NCBI GenBank assembly: GCA_921293015.1
Contig: OV121093.1
Span: 3,643,027 to 3,707,026, forward strand
DNA: 64,000 nucleotides
Source of the DNA: Phorcus lineatus
Lineage: Eukaryota; Mollusca; Gastropoda; Trochida; Trochidae
Reading direction: 5' to 3'
Shown: positions 22,663 to 34,709 of the stretch, one piece after another
Numbering within the stretch: the first letter of the stretch is position 1
How the letters are laid out: every line of letters starts with the position of its first letter
The notes under the pieces: generated by a model
Seen by the model: the letters and a program-made list of their open reading frames with translations, nothing else
Told to the model about the DNA's origin: nothing
The model's database searches: none
Program-made: the position numbers and the translations under genes

Positions 22663-24760
22663 TAAGTATTCTTTTTCATTGTCAATTAGCAAGGGAAATA
22701 TTCATTTGAAATATCACAGTAGTACAGTATTTTAGTACATAAAGTCATAATATCTTGCTTGATATTAAGTTAAGAGACCATTTTTCTTTTAAAATATTCT
22801 AATTTAGTTGCACAACTTGAACTTAGCATACAATATATGAACACTGGGAGAAAATTACTTATATTTTATGATAGTAAATATTAATAAAGTCGAACTATTT
22901 AAAGCAGAAATATAATTTAATTGAAGCTACTATTATGTTGATTAGTTATTGTAAATAACCTTTACTATATGGTGTAATCTCATCTTCAGTCTCTTAAACA
23001 AAATTAAAAATACCTCTTTTAATTTGCACAGTTACACAAAAATGAACCACTAGGATCACTTAAAGTTCTCTTATCAAAAAGCGTTTTGTCTTTAGACTAA
23101 AGTTCAGTCTATGAAATATTTTAATAATTGACTGTTCCTTCATCTATATATTCTTTTCTTCGGGCTCCTAATTTCATAATTCAGTCAATCTAGACTTGCT
23201 TAATGGTGACCTAGACTGTATTAAAGGCTTTTATTTAAATACACAGTCATGAAGCGGGACTATTTCGACTTCAGCTCAGCTCGTTATGTATAAGCCTAAA
23301 TTAAATCGATGAAATATTGGCTCTTAATTTCAAATCTAGATTTGCTGAATGAGGACCTAGACTGAATTAAAGGCTTCTATTTATTACATAGAGAATTCGT
23401 TATGTATGTTCTATAGCTTTTATCAAACCTTCCAATGGTTTCCCATCAGTCAACTTCTACCTTTTGCGTCTTGGCCCCTCCACAATAATTTGATATCTGA
23501 CACATTCTTGGTCAAATAAGATATCCAGTTTATAAGGTTCACATATCTATGGAAAATAAATGTCTAAATATCTGATTGATGCTTTTGAAACATAAAATCC
23601 AGTGTAGGAATAACGTAAAGTGAACAATATCAAGCCTTGTTCAGAGATTGTAAATGGTATGTCAATGACTTTCCAAATATATTCCATTGTAGAATTATGG
23701 GTATAAATTTAAATTTTTCAACATAATGAGTACCTCCTTTAATATTTAGTCTACTATGGTATACTAGTTCTAAGTAGCTGTTCAATAATGCACTTTATGA
23801 ACACTGTAAATTTGCTAAAATTTATTTTATACAAAACATACAACTTGTCATACAGCAATATAGGGTCGGACAGACTACAAACTAGTTTTCTCAAGTAAAA
23901 GTTATCTTTGAAAAGAACTGATAATTGTTACATGAACACATTTGAAAGGACTTAAAGTAAGTGATATTTGTTAACAAACAAAGGAGATGATAAACAAATG
24001 GCATTGTATGAAATGTATAGAGGGAAATCAATAGGTGTATCAATAAAGTATTACAATTTCTGGCTTTTATGACAAACCTCAACACACATGGAGATGTGTT
24101 TTGTAATTATGTACATAGGATGTATACTTGCATACCAAGATCTGTTCATTTACTACTGTACCATAGTGCAAATATCATGTAATGTGGGTTTAATCTGGAC
24201 GTATAATGTAGCCATTGCATTACTTATTTTTGTATTGTCTTTTGTCTACAGTAAAAATTTAATTTTGAGATGATGAAATATACAGAAGGAGTCATATTTC
24301 CTAACATTTAAATCAAAACATTCCATATGGACTCTCTGAAAAAAATTCAGGACACTGAAATCTACTTAATACAAGATGTATATATGACTTATATTTAAGG
24401 CTTTTAGTTACTTATAAAGGATTTTGTAGGAAAAAATTTGTGTGTTGCTCTATCAAACTCAACTTTTTTCTATTCAATATAGGTATGTAGAAAAATTTAA
24501 CATTTGAACACATTAGACTAACAAGAATGTCCAACATAATAAGGAAATGCGATCCCTGTAAATCGATTTGAACTTAACTCAAGCCATATTGTATTTTGGG
24601 TATTAGTTGAGCCAAACACAAAATTTATGAAGCATGGTCTTTATAGATGAAATTATTTGATTTAAACTTCATAGATAATAATGGGACTACAGAACCTAAA
24701 TCTATTGTATAAGCACAGCAAATTTATTCGTCTATATCATTTATGAACTCAAAAACTCGA
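22663..24760. other. Intron-like DNA of RecQ copy A, with a ~0.9-kb segment absent from copy B
   Basis: 22663-23585 matches the copy B intron closely (45480-45770 and 50423-51020). 23590-24505 has no counterpart in copy B, whose sequence jumps from CTGATTGTTGCTTT to AGACTAACAAG. 24505-24760 matches again. No ORF, TIR or poly(A) is evident in the extra segment, so an insertion here or a deletion in B are both possible. Confidence 0.7.
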
Positions 24761-25429
24761 AAGACAGCAGAATAAAGTGCTTTTTTTCCATATTGGGAAA
24801 AGCAAGCTTATGAAGAAAAGACAGAAGGCATTTCGTTCAGCTTATGGACAATTGGGAGAACTAGCATTAGCTCCTGACATTCCTGTCGTGGCTTTAACAG
24901 CAACCGCTACAAAAGCAACCCTAAAGATTATAATCCAAGAGATGTGCATGACGGATTGCAAACAAGTGATTTTAAGTCCAAATAAGGAAAACATTAAGTA
25001 CTGGCAACTGAATACAAGTGGTGTCATGTCACAGGACTTTACTTGGCTTGTTTCTCTTTTAAGAGAAAAGAACGTTGAAACTCCTAGAATGTTGATCTTC
25101 TTTCAGAAAATAAAGTAACTTGGTGATTTGTTTGACTTCCTGAGGTCAGAATTAGGAGTAGCAGCAAACATGTGTTCATGTCTCTGCACATTTGAGAACT
25201 CTTGTGATTGTGTAACTTCTTGCAGCAAATGCGAATGTGAAGTGGTGAACTTATTCAATTCGTCCCTAGATAGTAGTGATGCATCATCTTCTGATTCAAA
25301 TGTAGCACAATAATTCGTTGATACAACAAGTGACAATGACGTTGAAACTTGATCAAGATTTTCCCGGATTTGCCTGATGAAGACAGTGTATAATAGTTGA
25401 TGTAAATATGAGGTGTTTTATGTCTCATA

Positions 25430-25959
25430 GTAGATCCTGCTACTGAACACTTTTAAACTTTCAGATATCCAGCTTTGGATTTTTTCCATGTCCAAAGAAC
25501 TCATTGGATCCTGAACATGATTGCACTCTGGGTGTGGTCGTTCTTGATCAAAAAGGTTCCCAAAGGCATGGAACTGTTCAACCAGTTTTATGGTATCTCC
25601 AGTAAAATCTGTGCTTCCATGTTTTCCTGCACTTTGCTTGACAAATGCTATCTTGTCATAATGCTTGCAAATAGTTGAAACTTCAAGAGAACTTCTACTT
25701 ACACGGAGAATAGTTTTGTCAGTGTATCGTCCTCTGTAGGTGTTCACGCCCTCTTTGAAAGCCCTATTGCAGTGCTCAAGATCAAGGTCATTAGGGTGGT
25801 TTGTGTCTACTTTACCCTGGTGGTTCAATGTCCTGTTCCATATGAGTCTGTGAGCTTGTCTCTCACTCAATAGAGCTTTCGCCTGGGCTTGTGTTTCCAA
25901 AAGACCATAGGCGTATTTTGGACACTGGCTCCCTTTGTAGTAAAGTAAGACCACTTCGC
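25430..25959 (-). pseudogene. C-terminal part of a DUF6589-type protein
   Basis: The minus strand reads EVVLLYYKGSQCPKYAYG, then LIWNRTLNHQGKVDTNHPND, DLDLEHCNRAFKEGVNTY, VSRSSLEVSTICKHYDK, and ends SRIYYET before a stop. Residues such as YAYG..WNRT..DLDLEH.NR match my recollection of the DUF6589 C-terminus. The N-terminal exons lie beyond the LINE at 29955-31560. The two halves join across the LINE's target duplication, though an indel shifts frame near it. Tail to tail with RecQ copy A. Confidence 0.65.
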
Positions 25960-25971
25960 TAGTCTCATCAT

Positions 25972-25975
<4 letters not shown>

Positions 25976-26004
<29 letters not shown>

Positions 26005-29000
26005 TGGTTCCCAAGGGTTACAAAGTCTGTGTACAATGAGTGGGGGTAAATGCCGTACATTGGACAAGGTAGATTAAATACTAAATCAACTTATTAACTA
26101 ATTCTTAAAAATTGGGATGAGTGATTTCCACTTTTTATTAAATTTGCTAATTTCATTGTTTCTTTGAGATATAAATTTTTCCACAGAGAAAATATCTGAC
26201 AGAACTTTTTTGTAATTATTGAAGTTTGGAATTGATTTTTTTATATTACATAAATTAATGAATTTCTTTGCCGAGACAATGATTTGATTTATCAAACCAT
26301 TATTATTAGATGTAACAAACCAAATAATAAATTTTGAAATTTCCAGATCATTCCAAAATTTTTGTGTCACACTACACTCCCAATAAACATGGCAAATGCT
26401 CTCAGGAGCATCATTACAAAAATTACACATGTCATTGTCTACAAGATGCATTCTCAACAATTCTCTTTTAGTAAAAATAACTCTTAGAAGGAATCTATAT
26501 TGGAAATCAATAAGTTTGACATCTTTCATTCCACGTCGGTATACATTGAAAATGTTATCCCAGTCGAATTTCGAATCCTTAAAAATCGTTTCCCACTTGT
26601 TACAGATATCAAGCTTTTTGTTTTTGGATATTAGTTTATCGTAAAAGAATCTAGAGCCTTTAGTGGATTTCAAGACATTTCTTTGATACATACTGGTAAA
26701 GAAATTATAAATAGGAATGTTGTTTCTGCATTTAATAAAATATTTCCACTCAGTTGGTAAAATGTGCAGTAAATAATTATAGTCCAATATTGTACCTCTA
26801 ATCTTGTATTTTGATTGTAATTTATCAAAGGATATGAAACCTTGATCATCACACAAGTCTTTTATAGTCAATATACCATTATTCGCCCAATTCCTGATAA
26901 CGTGATAGGGGTCTTTGAAATTATGGTTAAGCCATAGAGGCTCCGCAAGCAAGTCATCAATATTATCCCTTTCAGCATTAAGTGTTTTGCAGTATTTTGT
27001 CCACGCATCAATAACATCCTTCCAAAAGGGGTTTTTAGTATGTAAGATTGTACCTATGTTTGCTCCATATTTTAAGATATCATCATAAGGTATACTACTA
27101 GGGTTGCAATCTGTTGATTTTTTACAATATAGTCTCAAGGTAGATAATCTTAAAGCTTCCATAAATGTTTTTAAATCAACCATACCCAATCCCCCCTCTG
27201 ACTTTAGTCTTTTTAAAGTAGTTCTTTTTATCTTATCTTGTTTATCATTCCATATAAATTTGAAAAAGATTTGTTCAAGAGAATAAATAAAGTCGTTTTG
27301 GGGATTGGGGAGTGAGCTGAAAATGTGTACCAATTTGGAAAGGGCTAATGATTTTATGACTGTGATTTTACCTATCAGTGTTAGGTTTCTTTTTCTCCAT
27401 GTTGCTAGTAGTCTGTTTATTTCTTCAAGCTTTTTCTTTGTATTGATTACCCATAAATCAGCAAGATTTGGAGTGAATTTTATTCCCAGTACTTCAAACT
27501 CCCCATTAAGCCATTCAATTTTAAGGTCAGTACATATTCCTTGTTTACTACCTGCCATTGAGCCAATCCAAATTGCCTTCGTCTTGTCTATATTTATTTT
27601 CAGACCTGACATTTTATAAAAAGTATTAAGTGTGTTAATAGCTGCATATAGACTGTCTTCAGTGCCATCAAGAAATAATTGTGCATCGTCTGCATATATT
27701 GACCTAATTTGTATTCCTTTCCATCAAGGATAATACCTTTGATCCTATCATTATTTCTTATCATACAACCTAAGATTTCAGCCACAAAGAGGAAAAGATA
27801 TGGCGACAGAGGGTCCCCCTGTCTACAACCCCTTTCATTATTAAAGAAGTCAGATAAATGGCCATTTTGTATCACGCATGAACTAGTTTGGTATGTTAAA
27901 ATATTAATCCATTGTATAATTTGTGGACCAAATCCAAATTTATTGAGGGCCCTATTAATAAAATCCTTTGAAACTGTGTCAAAAGCCTTTTCAAAGTCGA
28001 TTAATAAGAGTAAACCAGAGAAATTTCTAGCTTTTGTTTCAAACATAATGTCATATAACAATCTTGTATTCTCACTAATAGTTCTGCCTGGAATAAAACC
28101 TGTCTGGTTTCCATGTATTAGTAAATCCAAAGTCTTTTTAAGGCGGTTGGTTATGCATGTACTTATTATTTTATAGACAGCATTTAGAAGAGTAATTGGT
28201 CTCCAATTTTTCAGGCGAGTTCTGTCTTTATTTGCTTTAGGTATACAAGTAATAACCCCCCTCTTCATGGTAAAAGATAGTTCACTTTTGACGAATACCT
28301 CTTTTACAAATCTTAAAATCCATCCTTTGAGATCGTTCCAAAAAAATTTAAAGAAATCAATTGGGAAACCGTCTATTCCTGGACTTTTATTGTTTTTCAT
28401 ATTTCTCACTGCGAAAGTAATTTCTTCCATATTAATATCTTTTTCCAGTTCTTCCCTTAGTTCATAGTTCAATGTTGGTGTAACAACATTATCTAAAGTA
28501 ATATCTACTTCTAGATCATTATTGAGGGAATAAAGTTTTTTATAAAAATATTTCAGTTGATCTAGAATAGAGTTACTGTCTGTAATTTCCTCGTTTTTAT
28601 CAGTAACAATTTTATTTATTGCTTTGCTAATATAATTTCTATTTTCAAGATTACAGAAATATTTTGTTGGTTTTTCACCTTCTTCATACCATCTTATTCT
28701 ATTTCTAATCTGAATGCCTCTTAGGTCTTCTTCCTTTATTTGCTCCAATTCCGTCTTATATTTTGTAAGTTCAGAAAGCATGGATTCACTCATATTTTGA
28801 AAATCTTGTCTAATATTGTCTTCACATTCTTTAATTTTTTCTTCCAATTCTATAGTTTTATTTTTTTTGTCTTTCTTCAAAAAAGAAGCATAAGAAATTG
28901 TTTTTCCTCTTACTTTCATAAGAAATGTTTCCAAAAATAAATTATCACTAATTGTAAGTTTAACTTTATCATCTTGTCCATTAATATTTGAGTTACATGA

Positions 29001-29938
29001 TTTAGTATCAGAGTATTCTTCAACAGTTTCTTTCAGGATATCTTTGACTAAAGTACTGTATTCAGAGTGGTGTAAGAGAGAAGTATTAAATTTCCAATAC
29101 CCCTTACCTCTTTCTTGGTTAATAGAATTTGATAAAGTTAATGATATGGCTGAATGGTCAGATTTATAACCTGGTAAGATATCAGAGTCCAAAGTTATGT
29201 CGAAAATATCTTGAGAGATAAGGAAAAAATCAAGTCTGGCCTGTTTCCTGGGATTCTTTTTCCACCATGTAAATTTTCTGTTATGTTTATTCATTTCCCT
29301 CCATACATCTATGAGATCATATTTTTCCAAATTTATTCTAACAACATCTCTTGCTTTTGGGTTATTTAAATGTTTATAATTTTCTAAATCAATTGTTGGG
29401 TCTAAAACGAGATTCCAGTCACCCACAATGCATAAAGACTCATTGTCTAGAGAAAATATTTTTTCAAAAAGTTTGATATAGAAGTTAGGATCATCCTGGT
29501 TGGGGCCATACAAAGTTGTCAGTGTAAACCGTTTGTCTTCTACAGTTATGTCAGCAATAATAAAATTTCCATCTTCGTCTTCAATAGTTCTGTGAATGGT
29601 TAGATCAACATTGTTATTAAACAGTATGGCTACTCCCCTAGCGTTTGATTTAAAAGGAGCTAAGATACATTGGAGACCCCATTCATTTCTCATGAGATTT
29701 ATATCATCTTTTGCCAAGTGGATGTCTTGTAAACAGATAATTGAATAATCTTTCTTTCTATAAACATTCATAACTTCCCTTCTTTTAATCTTATCACCTA
29801 ATCCTCTACAATTAGCTGAAATCAATTTAATTTTTTTAATATTATCCATAATAATGTGTTATTTGAAAAGTAAACATAACAAAAAAATATGTTACAAGAT
29901 AAGCGATCAAATCAAGGTGATGATAATCGAGGAAAAGA
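25976..29938 (-). mobile_element. Nearly complete Tx1/L1-like LINE
   Basis: A minus-strand insertion of 3.96 kb. A perfect 16-bp duplication, TAGTCTCATCATTCTT, lies at 25960-25975 and 29939-29954. A 27-nt poly(A) tail (T-run on plus) sits next to the left copy. It holds ORF2 from 29849 to 26098 with about 90 bp of leader; there is no ORF1, so it is probably 5'-truncated just before ORF2. It inserted into the DUF6589-type gene. Perfect TSD and long uninterrupted tail indicate a young insertion, the youngest LINE in the window. Confidence 0.95.
26098..29849 (-). pseudogene. LINE ORF2: apurinic-type endonuclease plus reverse transcriptase, one frameshift
   Basis: Begins MDNIKKIKLISANCRGLGD (endonuclease Asn in NCRG), then LQDIHL, LYGPNQDD, GDWNLVLDP, RLDFFLIS and YKSDHSAI, all endonuclease landmarks. 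The reverse transcriptase follows: NWRPITLLNAVYKI, QTGFIPGR, LLIDFEKAFDTV, GCRQGDPLSPYLFL and the YADD box near 27686-27697. The C-terminus (26098-27612) ends in a CCHC-like CNFCNDAPESICHVYWEC. Two extra bases (AT) directly before the YADD codons shift the frame and split the ORF into 749 and 504 codons; everything else reads through. Total length near 1250 codons fits Tx1/L1-type ORF2. Confidence 0.9.
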
Positions 29939-29954
29939 TAGTCTCATCATTCTT

Positions 29955-31560
29955 GGTTCATCCGTAGGAGTCCCAACATTAAGCACAGACGGGTGTAATC
30001 ATAAACTGATGCTTCTGAATACAACACTTTGAGGTTTGTAGGCAGGATCAGAGTGACCATGCACGTGAGCTTCATGCTTGCGAAGAGACTTCGGCCTCTG
30101 GTATCTCTTATTGCGATATCTACATGTCAAAGAATTGGATTGAGGGCCATGATCAGGCAACTGTGGCACAACTGGTAAAAACATGTTCCTGAACGAATTG
30201 CTTTGCTTGGCTTTTGAAGTAGGCCAACATATCACCTCCATTTCCTACGGTGCTGCTATAGCTTGGTGATGGCTGGGAAGAGAGGGTCACCATTTTGAAG
30301 AAATGCAGGCCTCCAGTGATGATATATGCAGTTGTCACCTTGTCCATGAAATCGGCACAGGCGTAGAAGTGTCCATGTTGAACATTGGCTGCATTAATGG
30401 TACTTCTTGCAGAATGTAGGGTTCCAACAGACTTGTTTGGGGTTGTCGAATAAAGGTGTTTCCAAATCACCTGGAATAAGAGCAATTTGAGATAGTAATC
30501 AAGTGGTCCAAAAATAGGTGTTTAGGAGTTTTTATTTGATCTAGCTTCAATCCTCTTGATATATACTTAATTTAAGAACGACCATTATTAAGTTATAAGT
30601 GACAATCAGTGTCATATTACCTTTAAGAATTCAGCTTGATGGTGGAATTCTTCCATCTTTGGGACAAGTCCTTGTAGACTGGAACATGGTGATGGTCCAT
30701 CACCTAGTGCATGGGATGAGCATTTCTGGCGTTCAAATGTCAGATAGTCACCACGGCTCAGAACTTTTTGTGGAGAAGTGTTATTTGCAGGATCATCCGT
30801 GTGGCCAGGAACCAGTTTGTGTAGAAACTGGGCAATATCTGTCATCTGATCATTATACTGCTCATTTTTCTGCAGTACACCAAGAGGAATCTGTAATGTT
30901 AACCAAATAATGTTCAATCTTAAATCCAGAAAATTACGTAATCTAATAATTTTCTTTTCGTAATGTTGTTTATACGTATGTTATCAGATATTATTGCCAT
31001 ACCACATAAAACGCAATGTTCTATTTAGGTTCAAATAACATATTGTATATATTGTGAATGGTCAATAGAAATTAAATATGATTCAAAGAAATTAAGGAAT
31101 ACATATTTGAACAATAATTCATTACAACTGACAGAATTGTAAGTTTTACATACCCTTTCTGGTTTTTTTCTTTGTATCCTGTAGATGTTCATGTGGAATG
31201 AACTTCGGCAGCACTGGCAGAAAGCACACAAAGCACGGAATGTAGTTTGCCCAAATTTTCATGACAAAGTAAACAAGTTCATTTTTCAATGTCTCTTGAT
31301 CAATATCATTTGGAACAAAAGTTGAAAACTTGACTGTGTTGATGTCAGCTTTTGGTGTTAAATCTGTAAGGTTTTTTCCAGAGACTCTGGGGGGGCGGGA
31401 TTACCATTCAGAAGGGTGTAAGATATTGTGATAATCTGGCTCTCATCTGCTGAAACTGTCATCTCCCTTTGGATGTTCCGCGTCTAACTGATGTATTTGA
31501 ACATCAACTGGCATGTCCAATGGAACCCGGTCTTTCAGGGGTTCTTGACGAAACCTACAC
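29955..31560 (-). pseudogene. DUF6589-type gene, N-terminal and central exons
   Basis: Three minus-strand exons with good splice sites. The first, about 31300-31165, reads ELVYFVMKIWANYIPCFVC and PHEHLQDTKKK, then AGG|GTATGT. The second, 30890-30621, reads IPLGVLQKNEQYNDQM and SRGDYLTFERQKC, then AAG|GTAATA. The third, 30470 to about 29960, reads VIWKHLYSTTPNKSVGTLHS with a degenerate finger CRYRNKRYQRPKSLRKHE. Exons two and three join in phase 0 (FLK/VIWK). GDxLTxER and IWKxLYxxxxxxxxGTL fit the DUF6589 pattern as I recall it. Frame breaks upstream of 31300 and near 30020, plus the LINE, mean it is probably dead. DUF6589's role is unknown. Confidence 0.65.
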
Positions 31561-31636
31561 AGGATAAGATACGAAAATGGTAATTACAAATGTTAACTAT
31601 AATACATTGCAAAACTTCAAATCAATTAAATTTAAC

Positions 31637-31727
31637 GGATGGAAATATCATGTTGTTGGTAAGATGTTTAACTATACTAAAACTATACTATACTATCATT
31701 TTAAAGTTATCCTTCAAATTTGTGCTT
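31637..31727. repeat. 91-bp segment shared with 11188-11277
   Basis: Near-identical to the segment at 11.2 kb. Here its right end continues, on the minus strand, into the ORF holding the 2A-like motif. Confidence 0.85.
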
Positions 31728-31835
31728 GATCACTTCTAATTCCTTCGTGTTAGGACCAGGATTAAGTTCTATGTCCCTGGCTTTTAACAGAATTGAAGAA
31801 GTAACACATTCACTGGGAGGGGTACTCACAGTCAT
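31699..31835 (-). CDS. Short ORF with a 2A-like motif
   Basis: The minus-strand ORF MTVSTPPSECVTSSILLKA continues RDIELNPGPNTKELEVIKH. DIELNPGP (31775-31752) matches the 2A core DxExNPGP exactly, preceded by a hydrophobic/Leu stretch as in functional 2A peptides. In known cases the ribosome skips the Gly-Pro bond and releases the upstream peptide. 2A-like sequences are common at the N-terminus of CR1-type LINE ORFs and in some sea urchin genes. Only this short piece remains, so a LINE 5' end is the simplest reading. Confidence 0.5.
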
Positions 31836-31930
31836 GTTGTGTTTATAGTCATGTTTGATGTCACATATGTTGAAATAACTTCACTGAAATCCTTAACAGC
31901 ACAGACTGATGCCGGCGGAGACATTGTAAG

Positions 31931-32036
31931 GTTAGAATCCTTGACGTAATCTTGTAGGATTATACTGGCACTCATTACAACAAGTTAGAATCCTTGACCT
32001 AATCTTGTAGGATTATACTGGCACTCATTACAGCAA
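31931..32036. repeat. Tandem duplication, 2 x 53 bp
   Basis: 31931-31983 and 31984-32036 are almost the same, starting GTTAGAATCCTTGAC and ending CTCATTACA(A/G)CAA. They differ at two positions. Confidence 0.9.
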
Positions 32037-32723
32037 GAATGAGAGTTCCACACAATAGTAGTCGGTAAGTCCCATCCACACATGTCGTCCATTTACAGGA
32101 CGTAGGGCTGCACCTTTTTTATCTGTTTAGCACCTCTTGGATGCACAAATTTTCCAATCCGCGCACGCCAGGCATCCCAAGTAATCCGCATAATGGATTG
32201 TATCTGGTTTTAGTACAGATTTCTGTGTGTTTTGATAGAAAATTATTTTCTTTCGGACGAGCAGATTTTGAGTGACTTGACTACTCAAGGGAAATAAGTC
32301 ATATCATGTGGTTTTCAATGGTGGTATCTAGGTCGTTATCCTGGGTAACTTACCTATGGTTTGGTAATCAGATAACCAATATGGTTTGTTTATCAGTGAA
32401 CAAACATAGATGACAGCATATGAACAGTCGCCTCAGACCTTGCCATATCGTCCCTCGGGAAAAAAACTTCCCCTTGACGTGATATCTAACACATCTCGAA
32501 AAGATAAAATGACACAGGTTTCAGATATTTATTTCCAATTATCACCAAAACAAATGGCTCTACAAACATTATGTACAATCCACAAAATTGTAACTTCCGC
32601 CATCCCTCTTCTCGTGTGTTGACTGGTCAGACTGATCAGTGTCCACTTTTCTCACTTGTTCATCATAGCTTGGAGATTCACACTTAACTTAATAGCCCGC
32701 TTCATATCTTCACTAGACCTTTT
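32037..32723. other. Noncoding stretch
   Basis: No gene recognised; it ends at the left TIR of the OTU-DDE transposon. Confidence 0.4.
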
Positions 32724-32959
32724 CGAGGGGTACTTGCCAAATTGTCTTATCTACATCTGAGGTCATTTTGAGAAAATGCACACGTTTACCAAGATCTTGT
32801 AGAATCAAATGTTTTGTTGATGTTCCTTAAGGTACCATTCATCTACAAAATTCTGCTTTTGAATTTGAATAATTTTGTATAAATAATGAGTTAACAGGCA
32901 TTTAATGAACAAAACTTTATTGCATGCCAAATAATGTTTACTTTGATTACATTTAGCTG

Positions 32960-33205
32960 GATATATTGTTGTATCTGCAGATACAACATAATGCCTGATA
33001 ACATTTTAACAAGGACAATGAAGGATTCGCTGACAAGAATGTCTTATCTGCAGATACAACATAATGGCGGGCATAGTTGCAACCGAGTCGTTGGTGATGT
33101 TGCCAACCACTTTGTTTTATGTGCAGATAAGACAATTGTTCCGAGAAAAATGTTCATTTCTCAACTGAATTCATGATAAAACGTTGTAAGTGCAGATACA
33201 ACATA
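32960..33205. repeat. Left subterminal repeats of transposon copy A
   Basis: At least four copies of a unit like TGCAGATACAACATAATGGC in both orientations near 32968, 33048, 33118 and 33190. The first forms the palindrome TGTTGTATCTGCAGATACAA plus CA. Read in reverse, the unit (GCCA..TTGTATCTGC) resembles the inner half of this element's TIR (GCCAAATTGTCTTATCT). They are probably transposase-binding sites. Confidence 0.75.
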
Positions 33206-33454
33206 GCCATTATAAGCCTTTAATAATGTAGCTATGCTATTTTGACTGTTGTGATGAAAGAATATGTAATCTAAATGATAGCAAATTCATTCAAGCCACT
33301 TATATACCTATATAATCAATATGATAAAAAACACTTACCCTGTACAATGAATTTCCACGAACTTAATTATCACAAATTATAATTTTCCAGTCTGCAAACT
33401 ACTCTTATAGATTGAATATATATATCAGTCGGTTATACAGGAAGAGAACATAAT

Positions 33455-34709
33455 TCACAGTTCATCCTCCGACGATTCCAGCACATCAGCTTCTGCAAGT
33501 CTTTCTGTTTCTCTGTCTGTAGCCATGCTTCTGTAGTAGTCATGATGTTCTTCTGGAATAATACCCATTGTACAAAGTGATACCAGATCCCTTTTCTTGT
33601 TTTCACTCACTGGAAGCTTGGCACCATATTTCTTAGGCAGCTCACATCCAAATATTTGAAACAGAGATGGACGACTGCGAGAACTTTGTCTCACTATCTT
33701 CATAGAATTGAACTCCTCAGATTTCATATCATACTTGAAGTAGACCACTTCCGGTTCAGCTTTCATGTACCTGATCCATTTGAGCTTCAGCCACTGGACC
33801 TTTTTCCCTTCTTCATCACGAATATTCTTGAACCTTTCATGTGATATCTTTTCAAAATCGATGAAATCTGAGAACTTCATTGGGACCACCAAGTAAGGGT
33901 TTCTTCTCCGAGCTACGCAGATGAGTGTATCCCACATCGATGGTATATACACAGCTGTCCTTTTTTTCACAAATTCAATACTGGAATGGACACTGTCACA
34001 TTCCATTTGCGAATGCCCACTTTCAAAAAACTTTTGGTCAATAACATTCAGATTTGGATTGTTTATGACTTCGTTGTGTAGTGCTGCCGCAACATTGATA
34101 TTTCCATTCTGACCTCCACATGTGTCAGAATAAAAGCAAACATGGTTAACAATGTGAGGAAGGGAACGCAAATACAACACCAGGCAGGTAGCAACCTCAC
34201 ATGAGCCTTTCCTTCCTTCTGTCTCGTTCCATAGGAAACATTTTGCTTCTTTATCCGAAAGAGAATAGACAGAAAGGTTGTAACAGTTGAGCTTTCTTTT
34301 GTAGTATAGCTGACTAACTAAACCACAGGGTACAGTCAATACGGCCTGCATGTCAAAAGTGCATACATGGAAATGTTGATCGTCCTGGGAATACTTCTTA
34401 TCCTTCTCTTTTTCCTGCCTGGCATTTAGTTTCCTTTCTTGATGAAGCTGATACCGAGTTTCAGTGTCCTCATCCATTTCAGATGCTTCTTTCATTTTGT
34501 TGTACAGCTCGCATTGCACACACTGGTCTTTCTTAGGAACATGAAATGATAGGTTATACTCTTCATTAAAGACTTTTCGATAAATCTTCTGTGAAATTGG
34601 TTTATTTCCGTTCTCTGAACATTTTACAGTATAAAGTTCATACATCTTCCTGACTGTTAAGTCCTTTCCTAGAAATCTTCTTCCAGTGTCCTTTCTAGAG
34701 TAGTGTGAA
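33455..34709 (-). CDS. DDE-type transposase of transposon copy A
   Basis: Open from HYSRKDTGRRFLGKDLTVRK (start of readable homology near 34705) through the 396-codon ORF that begins at M 34645. Landmarks: IYRKVFNEEYNLSFHVPKKD, a CVQC zinc pair, FDMQAVLTVPCG, YYKRKLNCYNL, FYSDTCGGQNGN, FESGHSQMECDSVHSSIEF. The Asp in FDMQ, the Asp in YSDTC and Asp/Glu in CDSVHSSIE are the likely catalytic set, all present. The C-terminus is acidic (SSEDEL). There is no internal stop in the 396 codons. The family is widely repeated in aphids, cnidarians and molluscs, as I recall. Transposase by context (TIR, TSD) and motif pattern. Confidence 0.75.

Larger units (their letters stand above)
21623..25380 (+). 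pseudogene. RecQ-like DNA helicase, copy A (decayed)
   Basis: First exon begins MEGTIDQVIEYGQEKLGFDS and has Walker A SPTGTGKS and, after an insertion, the DEAH box (FLDEAHCISK), ending at a GTAAGT donor near 22662. A one-base loss near 21812 shifts the frame relative to copy B. A LINE fragment interrupts the exon at 21995-22527. After a long intron-like stretch, 24800-25118 reads QLGELALAPDIPVVALTATATKA with the RecQ motif TATATKA. A Cys-rich tail follows (CSCLC, CDCVTSCSKC). The helicase C-terminal lobe present in copy B (QETGRAGRD) is deleted here. RecQ helicases unwind DNA 3'-5'; this copy cannot. Confidence 0.75.
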
